Assembly: GCA_029251085.1 (NCBI GenBank) | Contig: JAQXDZ010000119.1 | Coordinates: 124,001 to 188,000, forward strand | Reading direction: 5' to 3' | Source of the DNA: Mariniblastus sp. | GTDB taxonomy: Bacteria; Planctomycetota; Planctomycetia; Pirellulales; Pirellulaceae | Length of the DNA stretch: 64,000 nt | Shown: positions 12,686 to 20,695 of the stretch, in pieces | How the letters are laid out: each line of letters starts with the position of its first letter | Numbering within the stretch: position 1 is the first letter of the stretch | Notes under the pieces: model-generated | Seen by the model: the letters and a program-made list of their open reading frames with translations, nothing else | Database searches by the model: none | Told to the model about the DNA's origin: nothing | Made by a program: the position numbers and the translations under genes

Positions 12686-14386
12686 TTAGCTACCCGATTC
12701 AAGTTCAAGGAAAATACTATCAGGTAGATCGATGTTCTGCTCCTTAGCCGCGGAACGAAGCTTATTCAAAGCCCGAGCTTCAATTTGACGAACCCGTTCC
12801 TTGGTAACCCCAAGTTGAGCACCAACCTCTTTCAAGGTTTGCGGTTCGAAGCTGTAATCCAAACCAAACCGGCAGACGATAATCTTTTGCTCCCGGTCAT
12901 CCAGAATTTCAAGAATCGAATTAACCTGCTTCTTCCTCAGATCCTGCTCCGACTCCAACAAGTAGCGGTCGGTTCGCTGATCCGCTTTAGCGAGGAAAAC
13001 CTCTTCCGAAGTCGGCCGGAAACGATCCCGCTGCTTGAAAGCACCAGGAATGGTTCGGGCAAAATTTTTCATAATCGCCCAACTGGAGTAGGTACTAAAT
13101 TTGTTACCCCGAGAGTAATCAAATTTCTCAACCGCCCGAATAAGTGACATGTTTCCATCGCTAACAAGCTGGAAAAAGTCTTCACTCGCTGCCACATGCC
13201 GTTTGGCGATCGAGACGACCAAACGAAGGTTTGCCTGCACGATTCGATTCTTAATTTTTACCGCGTCGTCATAAAGCTGCTCGATCGTGTCCATCTCAGA
13301 CGACTTCGCGTTCGATGGATCAAGCTTACCGCGTAAACGATTGGCCTGGAATTTAAGAAAGTTGTACTTCCGAAAAAGGTACTGCTCTTGCTCCCTGGTC
13401 AACAAAGCGACTTCGTAAAGCGAAGCCAAGTAACGGGGCAAGCCGGCCGGTGGTTTTGTCCTACGGGTCTTCGTTTCGGGAACGGGCATCTCGGAATCGA
13501 CAATCCGTTTCTCAGCCGCTCTCCGGTGGAACTCAGCGTTGTCCATGAAATCAAGCGGCAGTTCCATGATCAAGTTCGCACGCACCTCATTAATGACGCG
13601 ATAGATCGTCGTTTTCGTTCGACCATAACGTTTTGCGATCGAATCTGCCGACCTTCCTGCGCTGAAATCCGCGTAAACACGCTCTTTCATCTCTAGATTC
13701 AATGGCCCAGACTGGTCCGGAAACACTGCAATCGTCGGGTTATCACTGTCAAACTGCTTAATCGTGTACCGAATGGTCTCGACACTTCGATCCATGTGCT
13801 TGGCGATCCGACGCGTAATATCGGCGGGACATCCCCCCGCTTTCGCAAGCCGGCGAGCCCGTTCGATAATTTCATCTTTATCTGTTTTTCTAAGCTGGCT
13901 GAATCTCGCGCCCCGCTTTACCTTCTGGCGATTTCTTTTAATAAACTGGTCGACACTGGTGTGCAAAAAGCCAACACGCCGACGACCGCCGTTGAAAATA
14001 AATTTACGACTCACCAAACCCTGCTGACGCCATCTCGAAATTGTCTTAGTCGAGACATTAAACATCTTGCTTAGATCGTCCACGGTATGCACGGGTTGGC
14101 CGAACTCTTCTGCACTGACGTTGGCAGAATCAGAAAGGTCCTCGATAAAACAATGCAGATCGTGCCGGAGGTTCTCACCTTTTATTTTTACGATCGCTGA
14201 TTTCTCAGGCCGGAAACCAGTAATTCGGAAACAAACAAACTCAAAGTTATAATCTCGATCGAGTTGAATATCGCGCAGCAGTTTCTCGGCACAATCGACT
14301 TGCTCAATCTTTTTGTCCCGTGGCGCAAAACGAACCTGCTGGTCGCGTAAATCTCGAATTGAATCACATTTGTAATCGGAGTGCAT
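12686..14386 (-). CDS. Sigma-70 family factor with a long helix-turn-helix N-terminus
   Basis: This 566-residue sigma factor has its recognisable core in the C-terminal half. Region 1.2 begins near residue 315. Region 2 (377-450) contains NLRLVVSIAKRHV and AVEKFDYSRGNKFSTYSSWA. Region 4.2 (518-545) is TLKEVGAQLGVTKERVRQIE. Region 3 is very short, and the usual WWIRQAI of region 2.4 is WAIMKNF. The first 300 residues hold HTH-like segments. One, near 101-125, is DDLSKMFNVSTKTISRWRQ (MerR/excisionase-like, followed by a possible GGRRRVGF wing). Two others lie near 185-210 and 245-268 (ADSIAKRYGRTKTTIYRVI). It is monocistronic with its own terminator. The housekeeping role is not excluded, but the altered -10-reading region argues for an alternative sigma. 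Confidence 0.85.
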   Translation of the reverse strand: MHSDYKCDSIRDLRDQQVRFAPRDKKIEQVDCAEKLLRDIQLDRDYNFEFVCFRITGFRPEKSAIVKIKGENLRHDLHCFIEDLSDSANVSAEEFGQPVHTVDDLSKMFNVSTKTISRWRQQGLVSRKFIFNGGRRRVGFLHTSVDQFIKRNRQKVKRGARFSQLRKTDKDEIIERARRLAKAGGCPADITRRIAKHMDRSVETIRYTIKQFDSDNPTIAVFPDQSGPLNLEMKERVYADFSAGRSADSIAKRYGRTKTTIYRVINEVRANLIMELPLDFMDNAEFHRRAAEKRIVDSEMPVPETKTRRTKPPAGLPRYLASLYEVALLTREQEQYLFRKYNFLKFQANRLRGKLDPSNAKSSEMDTIEQLYDDAVKIKNRIVQANLRLVVSIAKRHVAASEDFFQLVSDGNMSLIRAVEKFDYSRGNKFSTYSSWAIMKNFARTIPGAFKQRDRFRPTSEEVFLAKADQRTDRYLLESEQDLRKKQVNSILEILDDREQKIIVCRFGLDYSFEPQTLKEVGAQLGVTKERVRQIEARALNKLRSAAKEQNIDLPDSIFLELESGS

Positions 14387-14936
14387 GACAAGCCTTATTT
14401 CTTTTGTGTCTCTTTGCCCTATCCAAGCACGACTCTCTTTTCGCGCTCAAAGCAGAACTCCGAGACTCCTAACATCTACGATCATCCTGATCATGTAAAC
14501 CGACCGAACCTCAGTGTTCTTACGGTTTTAGTTACGAGCCAATCCAACAAATGTTCGATGCACTCGCACCCGTTCACTCCGACGCCCTTGCGGGTATCGC
14601 TTCCTTCCACCGTCAGCAATTCCTCCCAACGCTCCCAATTAACCGAAAGTCGCTAGCTAAAATTGCTTTCGTTTCGCCGAAGTAACGCTTATTTACCCTG
14701 CAAAATACGTTCCAAATCGCCCCGCAAACTCACGAATCAACGCGAATCACCTATTTTTCCCGCGTAAAACTGAAATTTCCCGCCTCAACCGGCAATTTAC
14801 CACCATTGGCAAACATTTCGGATCGAGACGAGATTGTTCGATTTGAGACGAAAATTGGTCGATTGTTGACCAAACAGCGGTGTTTTTGAACACACCCCAT
14901 AATTCGCGCCTTTTAGACGACTTCTTGGAAAGAATA
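14387..14936. other. Divergent intergenic region with direct repeats
   Basis: This 550-bp stretch separates the sigma factor gene (leftward) from a secreted protein gene (rightward). It contains an imperfect 20-bp direct repeat (GAGACGAGATTGTTCGATTT at 14825 and GAGACGAAAATTGGTCGATT at 14845). It also contains a GTGTT/AACAC inverted repeat near 14879-14893 and a copy of the TTTACCCTGCAAAA motif (14692-14705). No convincing gene is present; a 91-codon frame at 14381-14656 lacks a ribosome-binding site and overlaps the sigma start. Confidence 0.5.
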
Positions 14937-16322
14937 ATGCTTAAAAACCAACGATTTCCGACCTTTTGCTGCCAACTGACTCATTTTGCCCTCGCATTGG
15001 TCGTTTTTGCATCGCCTGCCTTTGCCCAAGAGACGATCGATCTCAGCGTCAATTTTGAAAAAGGCGCCCAGTGTCGGGTTATTGCTGACTTCATGCACAG
15101 CGGCACGGTAACCATCCCCAGCGAAGAAACGGGCGAAATTGTACCGCTCCCGTTAAATGTTGATGCGAAATTGTCATTCTTCCAAAGAACCACCAGCGGT
15201 GAGCAAACGATTCGCTTTTTCGAAAAGGCAAACGGACGAATCAAACTTGACCGGGGAACGACCAAACCTGAGCTTGGACCCAACAATCAACTGATCGTCG
15301 CGCGACTCAGAGAAAAGTCAGGCGAGCAGGTTGAACTCGCCTCGATGACAGGAATCTTAGACCAGGCGGAACTTGAATTGATCCAAAATCCGGCTGACCC
15401 AATGACACTCTCTGCCGTGTTCAGTCGACCATCGGTCAAAGAAGGCGACAGTTGGGAACCGCCAGTGGAAGCCCTTGCCAAAATGCTTCGACTGAATCGA
15501 ATTGAAGAATCCAAAGTTAGAATCCTACTAAAGAAATATGATTCTAAATCAGCGCGTGTTTACATCATCGGCACTCTCCTTGGCGACGTGAACGACGTCG
15601 TCACGGAAATGGAACTCAGTGGAATTGCCACCATCAACCGCTTAGATGACTCATTGTCGAGCCTGAAATTGACCGTTCGCGAACGTCGTGGCCCCGGCCA
15701 AATTGCACCAGGGTTTGATGGAAAGACCAAAATTGACATCCGCATCACGAACGCCACCACCGATGAACTGTCCAACGAATCATTAGCCAAGTACACCGGG
15801 AAGGACAGCAAAATTCGCCAGCGCGTTCGCTGGCAAAGTGAAACTGGAAAATTTTCGGTAACCTACGAACCACGCTGGAAAATGATTGCGACTGAAAAAG
15901 ATGCTGCAGTCCTTCGCTTTATTGATGGAAATGAACTACTCGCGCAATGCAATATTGTCCAACTCCCTTCACGTCCTGCTGACAATCCACTGACCCTCGA
16001 AGACTATAAAACCGAGGTCGCCAAAATTATTGCCGCGGACGAAAATGCTGTTCTCCTCGCAGCAACAACTCTGCCAACACTTGCCGGACACATGGCAATG
16101 CAGGTCGTCGTGGGCGGCGAAGAAGAAGGCGTGCCGGTCAATTGGTTCTATTACCACGTGACCAATGAAGATGGACGAAGAGTGACGCTCGTCTTTACTT
16201 TGGCAGAATCCGTCTCCCAACGCGTGGACCCGATCGCAGCACAACTCGTCAACGAATTCAAGTTTGACCCTATGGCTAAAAAAATTGCCTCAAAAAAACT
16301 GGAAGGCTCCGAAACCAAGTAA
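14937..16322 (+). CDS. Secreted protein of unknown function
   Basis: The product is 461 residues from the ATG at 14937, chosen over an upstream ATG 19 codons earlier. This start has GGAAAG at good spacing and gives a clean signal peptide (hydrophobic LTHFALALVVFASPAFAQ, cleavage after AFA). The mature protein is soluble and rich in beta-type sequence, without cysteines in obvious motifs. I do not recognise a named domain. Its C-terminal third reads like a stand-alone fold (TYEPRWKMIATEKDAAVLRF ... VDPIAAQLVNEFKFDP) and could be of the PsbP/DUF1795 type, but that is a guess. It is the first gene of a plus-strand run and is followed 144 bp later by a nucleoside phosphorylase. Confidence 0.8.
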   Translation: MLKNQRFPTFCCQLTHFALALVVFASPAFAQETIDLSVNFEKGAQCRVIADFMHSGTVTIPSEETGEIVPLPLNVDAKLSFFQRTTSGEQTIRFFEKANGRIKLDRGTTKPELGPNNQLIVARLREKSGEQVELASMTGILDQAELELIQNPADPMTLSAVFSRPSVKEGDSWEPPVEALAKMLRLNRIEESKVRILLKKYDSKSARVYIIGTLLGDVNDVVTEMELSGIATINRLDDSLSSLKLTVRERRGPGQIAPGFDGKTKIDIRITNATTDELSNESLAKYTGKDSKIRQRVRWQSETGKFSVTYEPRWKMIATEKDAAVLRFIDGNELLAQCNIVQLPSRPADNPLTLEDYKTEVAKIIAADENAVLLAATTLPTLAGHMAMQVVVGGEEEGVPVNWFYYHVTNEDGRRVTLVFTLAESVSQRVDPIAAQLVNEFKFDPMAKKIASKKLEGSETK

Positions 16323-16466
16323 AAAGCTCTGCAAACCAAACCCCGCACGCTTTTGCCACCTCCGTTTCGACCATTGTTTTACACTGGTTTCGCCGATAGC
16401 CACTTGAGCACCAAAACCGGTGTCGGGTAGGTTGGGGCGTTGAACTTCAGAACTCAGGATACAGTT

Positions 16467-17294
16467 ATGCTTGATTTGTTTGATAAGATCCAGGAATCAG
16501 TCGCCTTTATTAAATCCAAATGGTCCCAAACACCAAAAGCCGGGATCATCCTCGGGACGGGTCTGGGATCCCTGGTGGAAAAAATCGAGGTTGCAGTCTC
16601 GATCGACTACGCCGATATCCCGAACTTCCCTCAGTCCACGGCAATATCCCACAAAGGGCAACTCGTCTGTGGCACCCTCAATGGCCTTCCCGTCATTGCG
16701 ATGGAGGGGCGGATTCACATGTACGAGGGTTATCCACTCAAAGAAATCACGCTTCCAGTTCGCGTCATGAAAGCACTCGGTGCCGAACTATTGGTCTGCT
16801 CCAACGCCGTCGGGGGATTGAATCCTTACTTCTCTGAAGGAGACATCATGCTGATCGAAGATCAGATCAACCTGATGGGAGACAATCCGCTGATTGGCAT
16901 CAACGACGACCGGCTCGGACCGCGCTTCCCTGATATGTGTGAACCTTATTGCCACAAACTAATTGATCGCGCGCTTCGAATCGCCAGAGCCCAGGACATT
17001 GTTGCTCACCAGGGAGTGCTAGTTGCGGTTGCCGGGCCTAACTTGGAAACTCGCGCAGAATATCGATTCCTTCGAACCATCGGCGCCGACGTGGTCGGCA
17101 TGTCGACCGTTCCAGAGGTCATCGTAGCAATTCATGCCGGGATGCGGGTCGTCGGTTTTTCGATCATCACCGACATGTGCCTCGCCGACGCACTTAAACC
17201 AGCAGACGTTAACGAGATCATCCGAATCGCCAACGAAGCCGAACCGAAATTAACGGAACTGGTACTCGGAGTGTTAGCAGAGGAAGTGGCTTAG
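16467..17294 (+). CDS. Purine nucleoside phosphorylase, paralog 1 (Asp at specificity position)
   Basis: This 275-residue member of the trimeric PNP family splits purine nucleosides with phosphate. Start: ATG 16467 with AGGA 7 nt upstream; a TTG at 16440 is also in frame. Family motifs are GTGLGS (phosphate), SHKGQLVCGTLNGLPVIAM, GRIHMYEGYP, CSNAVGGLNP and ADVVGMSTVPEVIVA. With human numbering, Glu201 and Met219 are conserved (E194, M212 here). The residue equivalent to Asn243 is Asp236 (SIITDMC). In the human enzyme Asn243 selects 6-oxopurines, and changing it to Asp lets adenosine be used. A broader or 6-amino preference is therefore inferred. A second PNP gene follows after 89 bp. Confidence 0.93.
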   Translation: MLDLFDKIQESVAFIKSKWSQTPKAGIILGTGLGSLVEKIEVAVSIDYADIPNFPQSTAISHKGQLVCGTLNGLPVIAMEGRIHMYEGYPLKEITLPVRVMKALGAELLVCSNAVGGLNPYFSEGDIMLIEDQINLMGDNPLIGINDDRLGPRFPDMCEPYCHKLIDRALRIARAQDIVAHQGVLVAVAGPNLETRAEYRFLRTIGADVVGMSTVPEVIVAIHAGMRVVGFSIITDMCLADALKPADVNEIIRIANEAEPKLTELVLGVLAEEVA

Positions 17295-17383
17295 GAATAA
17301 GCTACTGAACCAACCTTGCCCCCTCATACCATCCATTCGTTTTCTGCCTCCGTTTCCTATCCTCTAAACAGTAGCTCGCGCCG

Positions 17384-18202
17384 TTGGAATTCTCCACCAT
17401 CATCAAGAAAGCCGCGGATCATATCGCCAAGCACTGGGGATCTAGCCCTGCTTTCGGTATTGTTTTGGGAACTGGCGCCGGGCAAGTTGCCGACGAAATC
17501 GCCGTCGATCTGATACTCCCTTACGAACAAATTCCGTTCTTTCCGCAAAGCACAGCGACCGGACACCAAGGGCAACTGGTCTGCGGTCGCCTTGCCGGAG
17601 CGAATATCATCGCGATGCAGGGACGATTTCATCTCTACGAGGGCTACCCAGTCGACCTTTCGACGCTCCCCATTCACGTGATGAATCAACTGGGCATCCA
17701 AACACTTTTCATCAGCAATGCTTCGGGGGGAATAAATCCCAAATTCCGAAGCGGCGAGATCATGCTAATCGAAAGTCATCTCGATTTTATGTTCCGCTCA
17801 ACGACCTATCTTTCGCCCCCCACTAGTCAACAGCGTCCAACTCAGTTGAGCGACTTGTATGATCGGGAATTGATCGCGGAAGCCGTCAGTTGCGCTCGCA
17901 AGCAAAATTTTACTTTGCACCAAGGCGTTTATGCTTCGATGCTCGGCCCCAACTATGAAACCAAGGCCGAATATCGATTTTTGAAAAAAGCAGGGGCCGA
18001 TGTCGTGGGAATGTCCACGGTACCGGAAGCCAATGTTGCAAGCCGGTATGGCATGCGGGTTCTCGCGATGTCCGTTGTTTCAAATGTCGCCAAACCAGAT
18101 GTTCTCGAGGCGACTTCCGGGCAGGAAGTCATCGATGCCGCTGCCATCGCCGCCCCCAATCTCCGAGCTCTGGTCGTTAATGCCATTGGCGGAAACGACT
18201 AA
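17384..18202 (+). CDS. Purine nucleoside phosphorylase, paralog 2
   Basis: This 272-residue trimeric-type PNP starts at a TTG. An in-frame stop lies four codons upstream and the next ATG is far inside the fold, so the TTG start is almost forced; the ribosome-binding site is poor. Motifs are GTGAGQ, GHQGQLVCGRLAG, GRFHLYEGYP, SNASGGINP, GPNYETKAEYRFL and GADVVGMSTVPEANVA. The specificity residues are canonical: Glu192 and Asn234 align with human Glu201 and Asn243. This copy should therefore prefer inosine and guanosine. The pair with the Asp-bearing paralog looks like an old tandem duplication with divided substrate roles. Confidence 0.92.
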   Translation: MEFSTIIKKAADHIAKHWGSSPAFGIVLGTGAGQVADEIAVDLILPYEQIPFFPQSTATGHQGQLVCGRLAGANIIAMQGRFHLYEGYPVDLSTLPIHVMNQLGIQTLFISNASGGINPKFRSGEIMLIESHLDFMFRSTTYLSPPTSQQRPTQLSDLYDRELIAEAVSCARKQNFTLHQGVYASMLGPNYETKAEYRFLKKAGADVVGMSTVPEANVASRYGMRVLAMSVVSNVAKPDVLEATSGQEVIDAAAIAAPNLRALVVNAIGGND

Positions 18203-18348
18203 CCAATCCACGGTTAGCTCCCCTCCCCTGCATTTCAAAGATGCTAGCGGTTCGATTCACCTAGGTCACTCCTCAGCGAAGTGATAGACTCAGCGACGCA
18301 CGAGGATTCCGTGCGCGACAGAAAAGGCTTTGATTCAAGGAAGAAGAA

Positions 18349-19377
18349 ATGCTTAACGGGTGTATTATCACAAGACTGGCAATTTGTTGGTCAATGTTCG
18401 CCGGCTCAATGTTTGCCAGCTCCGCGTTGGCTCAGACTCAGTTGCAAGAAACGACAAGCCAACCTCAAAAAGTTCAACTCTCACCCGCACAAATGGCCGC
18501 CACGGCTCAGGCACAACAGCAAGCCCTCGCCACCCCAACTCGGCAACCTCCAGGGTTCCCGCTCGATTCTGAGCATGAAAAATATGTCAACGACCTTCTC
18601 GATTTCTGGGAACAGAATAGCAAACGGGTTGAAAAATACCGCTGCGGTTTCATCAGGTATGAATACGACAGTGAAGCCGTTAATTGGCGCGACCCTCGCA
18701 ACAATCGACTTGCTGCTCACAAAATTACCCAGGGGCAAATCAGATTTGCAGCACCTGATCGAGCTCGCTATGAAACAACCAATGTTCTCCAATTTTCTCG
18801 TCCTCCACAAACGCCGAATGGAGATGCAGAATATAAACAAGCCAATGATGCAGTGTCGCAAGAGCGTTGGATCTGCGATGGCAAAAGCCTGTTCGATTTT
18901 GACTTCAGTACTAAACGTCTCTATGAAACAAAAATCCCCCCAAACATGCAGGGAAACATTGCAGAAAGCCCCCTACCCTTTATTTTTGGTGCAGAGAAAA
19001 AAGTAATTCAAGAACGCTATTGGGTGCGGTCAGCGACCCCCGAAGGTGTCCAAGATGAATACTGGCTCGAGCTTTATCCCAAGCGAATCCAAGACGCTAG
19101 AACCTATTCCAAAATCGAACTCGTGATTGCCCGGAAAGACTTTCTCCCGTCGGCGATGCATCTTTATTCGGCTAACTACGATCCAGCCCGCGGTGACGAA
19201 ACAAGTAGCTATTTCCAATTTCAGGATCGCGAATTGAATAATCAATTATTCAAACTTCAAGATTTCTTCGGAGCTTTCGTTCGCCCCAGCGTTCCGCTTG
19301 GTTGGAAACGAGTCGATACACAGGTCGAAGCTTCACCACGACAAGCCGATTCAACCAATGGCGCACTGAATAAATAA
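18349..19377 (+). CDS. Secreted LolA-like protein (planctomycete TIGR03009 type)
   Basis: The product is 342 residues from an ATG with AGGAAGAAGAA directly upstream. The N-terminus is a signal peptide (LAICWSMFAGSMFASSALAQ), followed by a low-complexity Gln-rich linker to about residue 55. The rest (YVNDLLDFWEQNSKRVEKYR..., then ARYETTNVLQF and LFDFDFSTKRLYET) resembles an outer-membrane-lipoprotein-sorting-like half-barrel. To my knowledge such proteins are abundant in planctomycetes under the TIGR03009 domain name; a profile search should confirm this. A periplasmic lipid- or lipoprotein-binding role is inferred only from that resemblance. Confidence 0.75.
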   Translation: MLNGCIITRLAICWSMFAGSMFASSALAQTQLQETTSQPQKVQLSPAQMAATAQAQQQALATPTRQPPGFPLDSEHEKYVNDLLDFWEQNSKRVEKYRCGFIRYEYDSEAVNWRDPRNNRLAAHKITQGQIRFAAPDRARYETTNVLQFSRPPQTPNGDAEYKQANDAVSQERWICDGKSLFDFDFSTKRLYETKIPPNMQGNIAESPLPFIFGAEKKVIQERYWVRSATPEGVQDEYWLELYPKRIQDARTYSKIELVIARKDFLPSAMHLYSANYDPARGDETSSYFQFQDRELNNQLFKLQDFFGAFVRPSVPLGWKRVDTQVEASPRQADSTNGALNK

Positions 19378-19427
19378 CTTTCTAAAAATTCAATAGTGAA
19401 ATTTCAGTAGTCCAACTGCTTCGCTTG

Positions 19428-20462
19428 TTAGCGGCGAATGACTGAGGTTGCGTACCCTGAAATGAGCCCGACGATCAATCCGACGCCGTGCGCCCAATTG
19501 GCGACATTGCTGCCAAATCCAATTCCAGCCCGCATCTCGACGGGTAGCATGCAGAAAAACATCCAACCCATCAAAATGACGACCGTCGACTGTGAAAGTC
19601 GGTAACCGAAATTTGGGTCATACGTTGATTTCATCCAGATGAAACCAAACAGCCCATAAACGACTCCAGACATGCCGCCAAACGCACTGATCCAATACCC
19701 GCCGGCAGTAAGGAAGGGAACACTCCCTCCGACCGATCCTGGCACAATCCCTTGGAGCAAACTGGAAAAAATTGCCGTCGCCAGCAAAAGCGCTAGAAAC
19801 TTTGATGTGCCATAGCGATTCTCAATCAAAGTCCCAAACTGGAAAAACCAAACCATATTAAAAATGAGATGGAAGATCCCATAATGAATGAACACGTTGG
19901 TAAACAATCGCCAGATTTGGCCTCGTCGGATACTCGCAAGGCGTAAACTGATATCATCATTTGGGTTCGAGCCACTCCAACTCTCGAGCTCTTTTTCAAG
20001 ACCAGCTTCACTTAAACAGACAAACTGAAGTGCTCTGTAAACAGGGTCGTCATATTTCACCCGAGCCCTCTCGCCATTGCCCAACCCATCGCCAAAGCTC
20101 GTCAGTAACCCAACTAAAGCGCACACGACGATAATTCCAATCGTCAGCGGCTTGCGATTGGGCAAGACGCCCCCCGAGACTTTCACCATTCGCTTCTGAG
20201 CCTGTTGGCGTTTTTTTTCCTCTGCCCGCACCAAGACCTGAGCCTGCTGGACTGCCTCGGAATATTTGGAATCACTCGGGTTCAATTGAAAAGCTTTGAA
20301 ATCAGCCAAAGCAGTGTCACACTGGTCTTCGTCCTTAACCCAAATCTCACATCGCTTGCCCTCTTCGAGCTCATCGACTTGTGTTTCGATCCCCTTCACG
20401 AGCAAATACGCAGAAAAATTCTTTGCCTGCCGAGAGTCCTCTAGATCGCCAATAAATCGCAT
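19428..20462 (-). CDS. Rhomboid family intramembrane serine protease
   Basis: The product is 344 residues. Residues 1-95 form a cytoplasmic domain (MRFIGDLEDSRQAKNFSAYL...), followed by a charged helix EEKKRQQAQKR. The membrane domain begins near residue 107. Catalytic residues fit the family: GGMSG with Ser265 and ANWAHGVG with His325. The oxyanion-side motif FTNVFIHYGIFHLIFNMVWF (187-206) supplies the HxxxN-type segment. Six hydrophobic segments are visible. The N-terminal domain resembles the extension of GlpG-type rhomboids. Substrates are unknown. It is convergent with the upstream secreted protein gene and divergent from the GAF/adaptor gene. Confidence 0.92.
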   Translation of the reverse strand: MRFIGDLEDSRQAKNFSAYLLVKGIETQVDELEEGKRCEIWVKDEDQCDTALADFKAFQLNPSDSKYSEAVQQAQVLVRAEEKKRQQAQKRMVKVSGGVLPNRKPLTIGIIVVCALVGLLTSFGDGLGNGERARVKYDDPVYRALQFVCLSEAGLEKELESWSGSNPNDDISLRLASIRRGQIWRLFTNVFIHYGIFHLIFNMVWFFQFGTLIENRYGTSKFLALLLATAIFSSLLQGIVPGSVGGSVPFLTAGGYWISAFGGMSGVVYGLFGFIWMKSTYDPNFGYRLSQSTVVILMGWMFFCMLPVEMRAGIGFGSNVANWAHGVGLIVGLISGYATSVIRR

Positions 20463-20695
20463 AAATCCACGCCAAACATAAGTTAATTAATTGCAATGCT
20501 CACCCGGCTCCAACGGGCTTCTCCCGCAGCGACCAAGTGCTGTCGCCAGATCGTCCCTATCCTACCCTCGTAAAAATGCTGGCATTAACGAATCAAGGTT
20601 GCCAAAACCAACGATTTCATGGACAGTCCTCCCGCATTATCGCTTAAAGCAGGTACCACTGTCCATCGTCATCGAAGCACAATCGCTACTTTTCA

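Noticed and set aside
14381-14656. 91-codon frame beside the sigma factor gene
   Set aside because: Overlaps the sigma start, no ribosome-binding site, low-complexity Ser/Thr/Pro composition.
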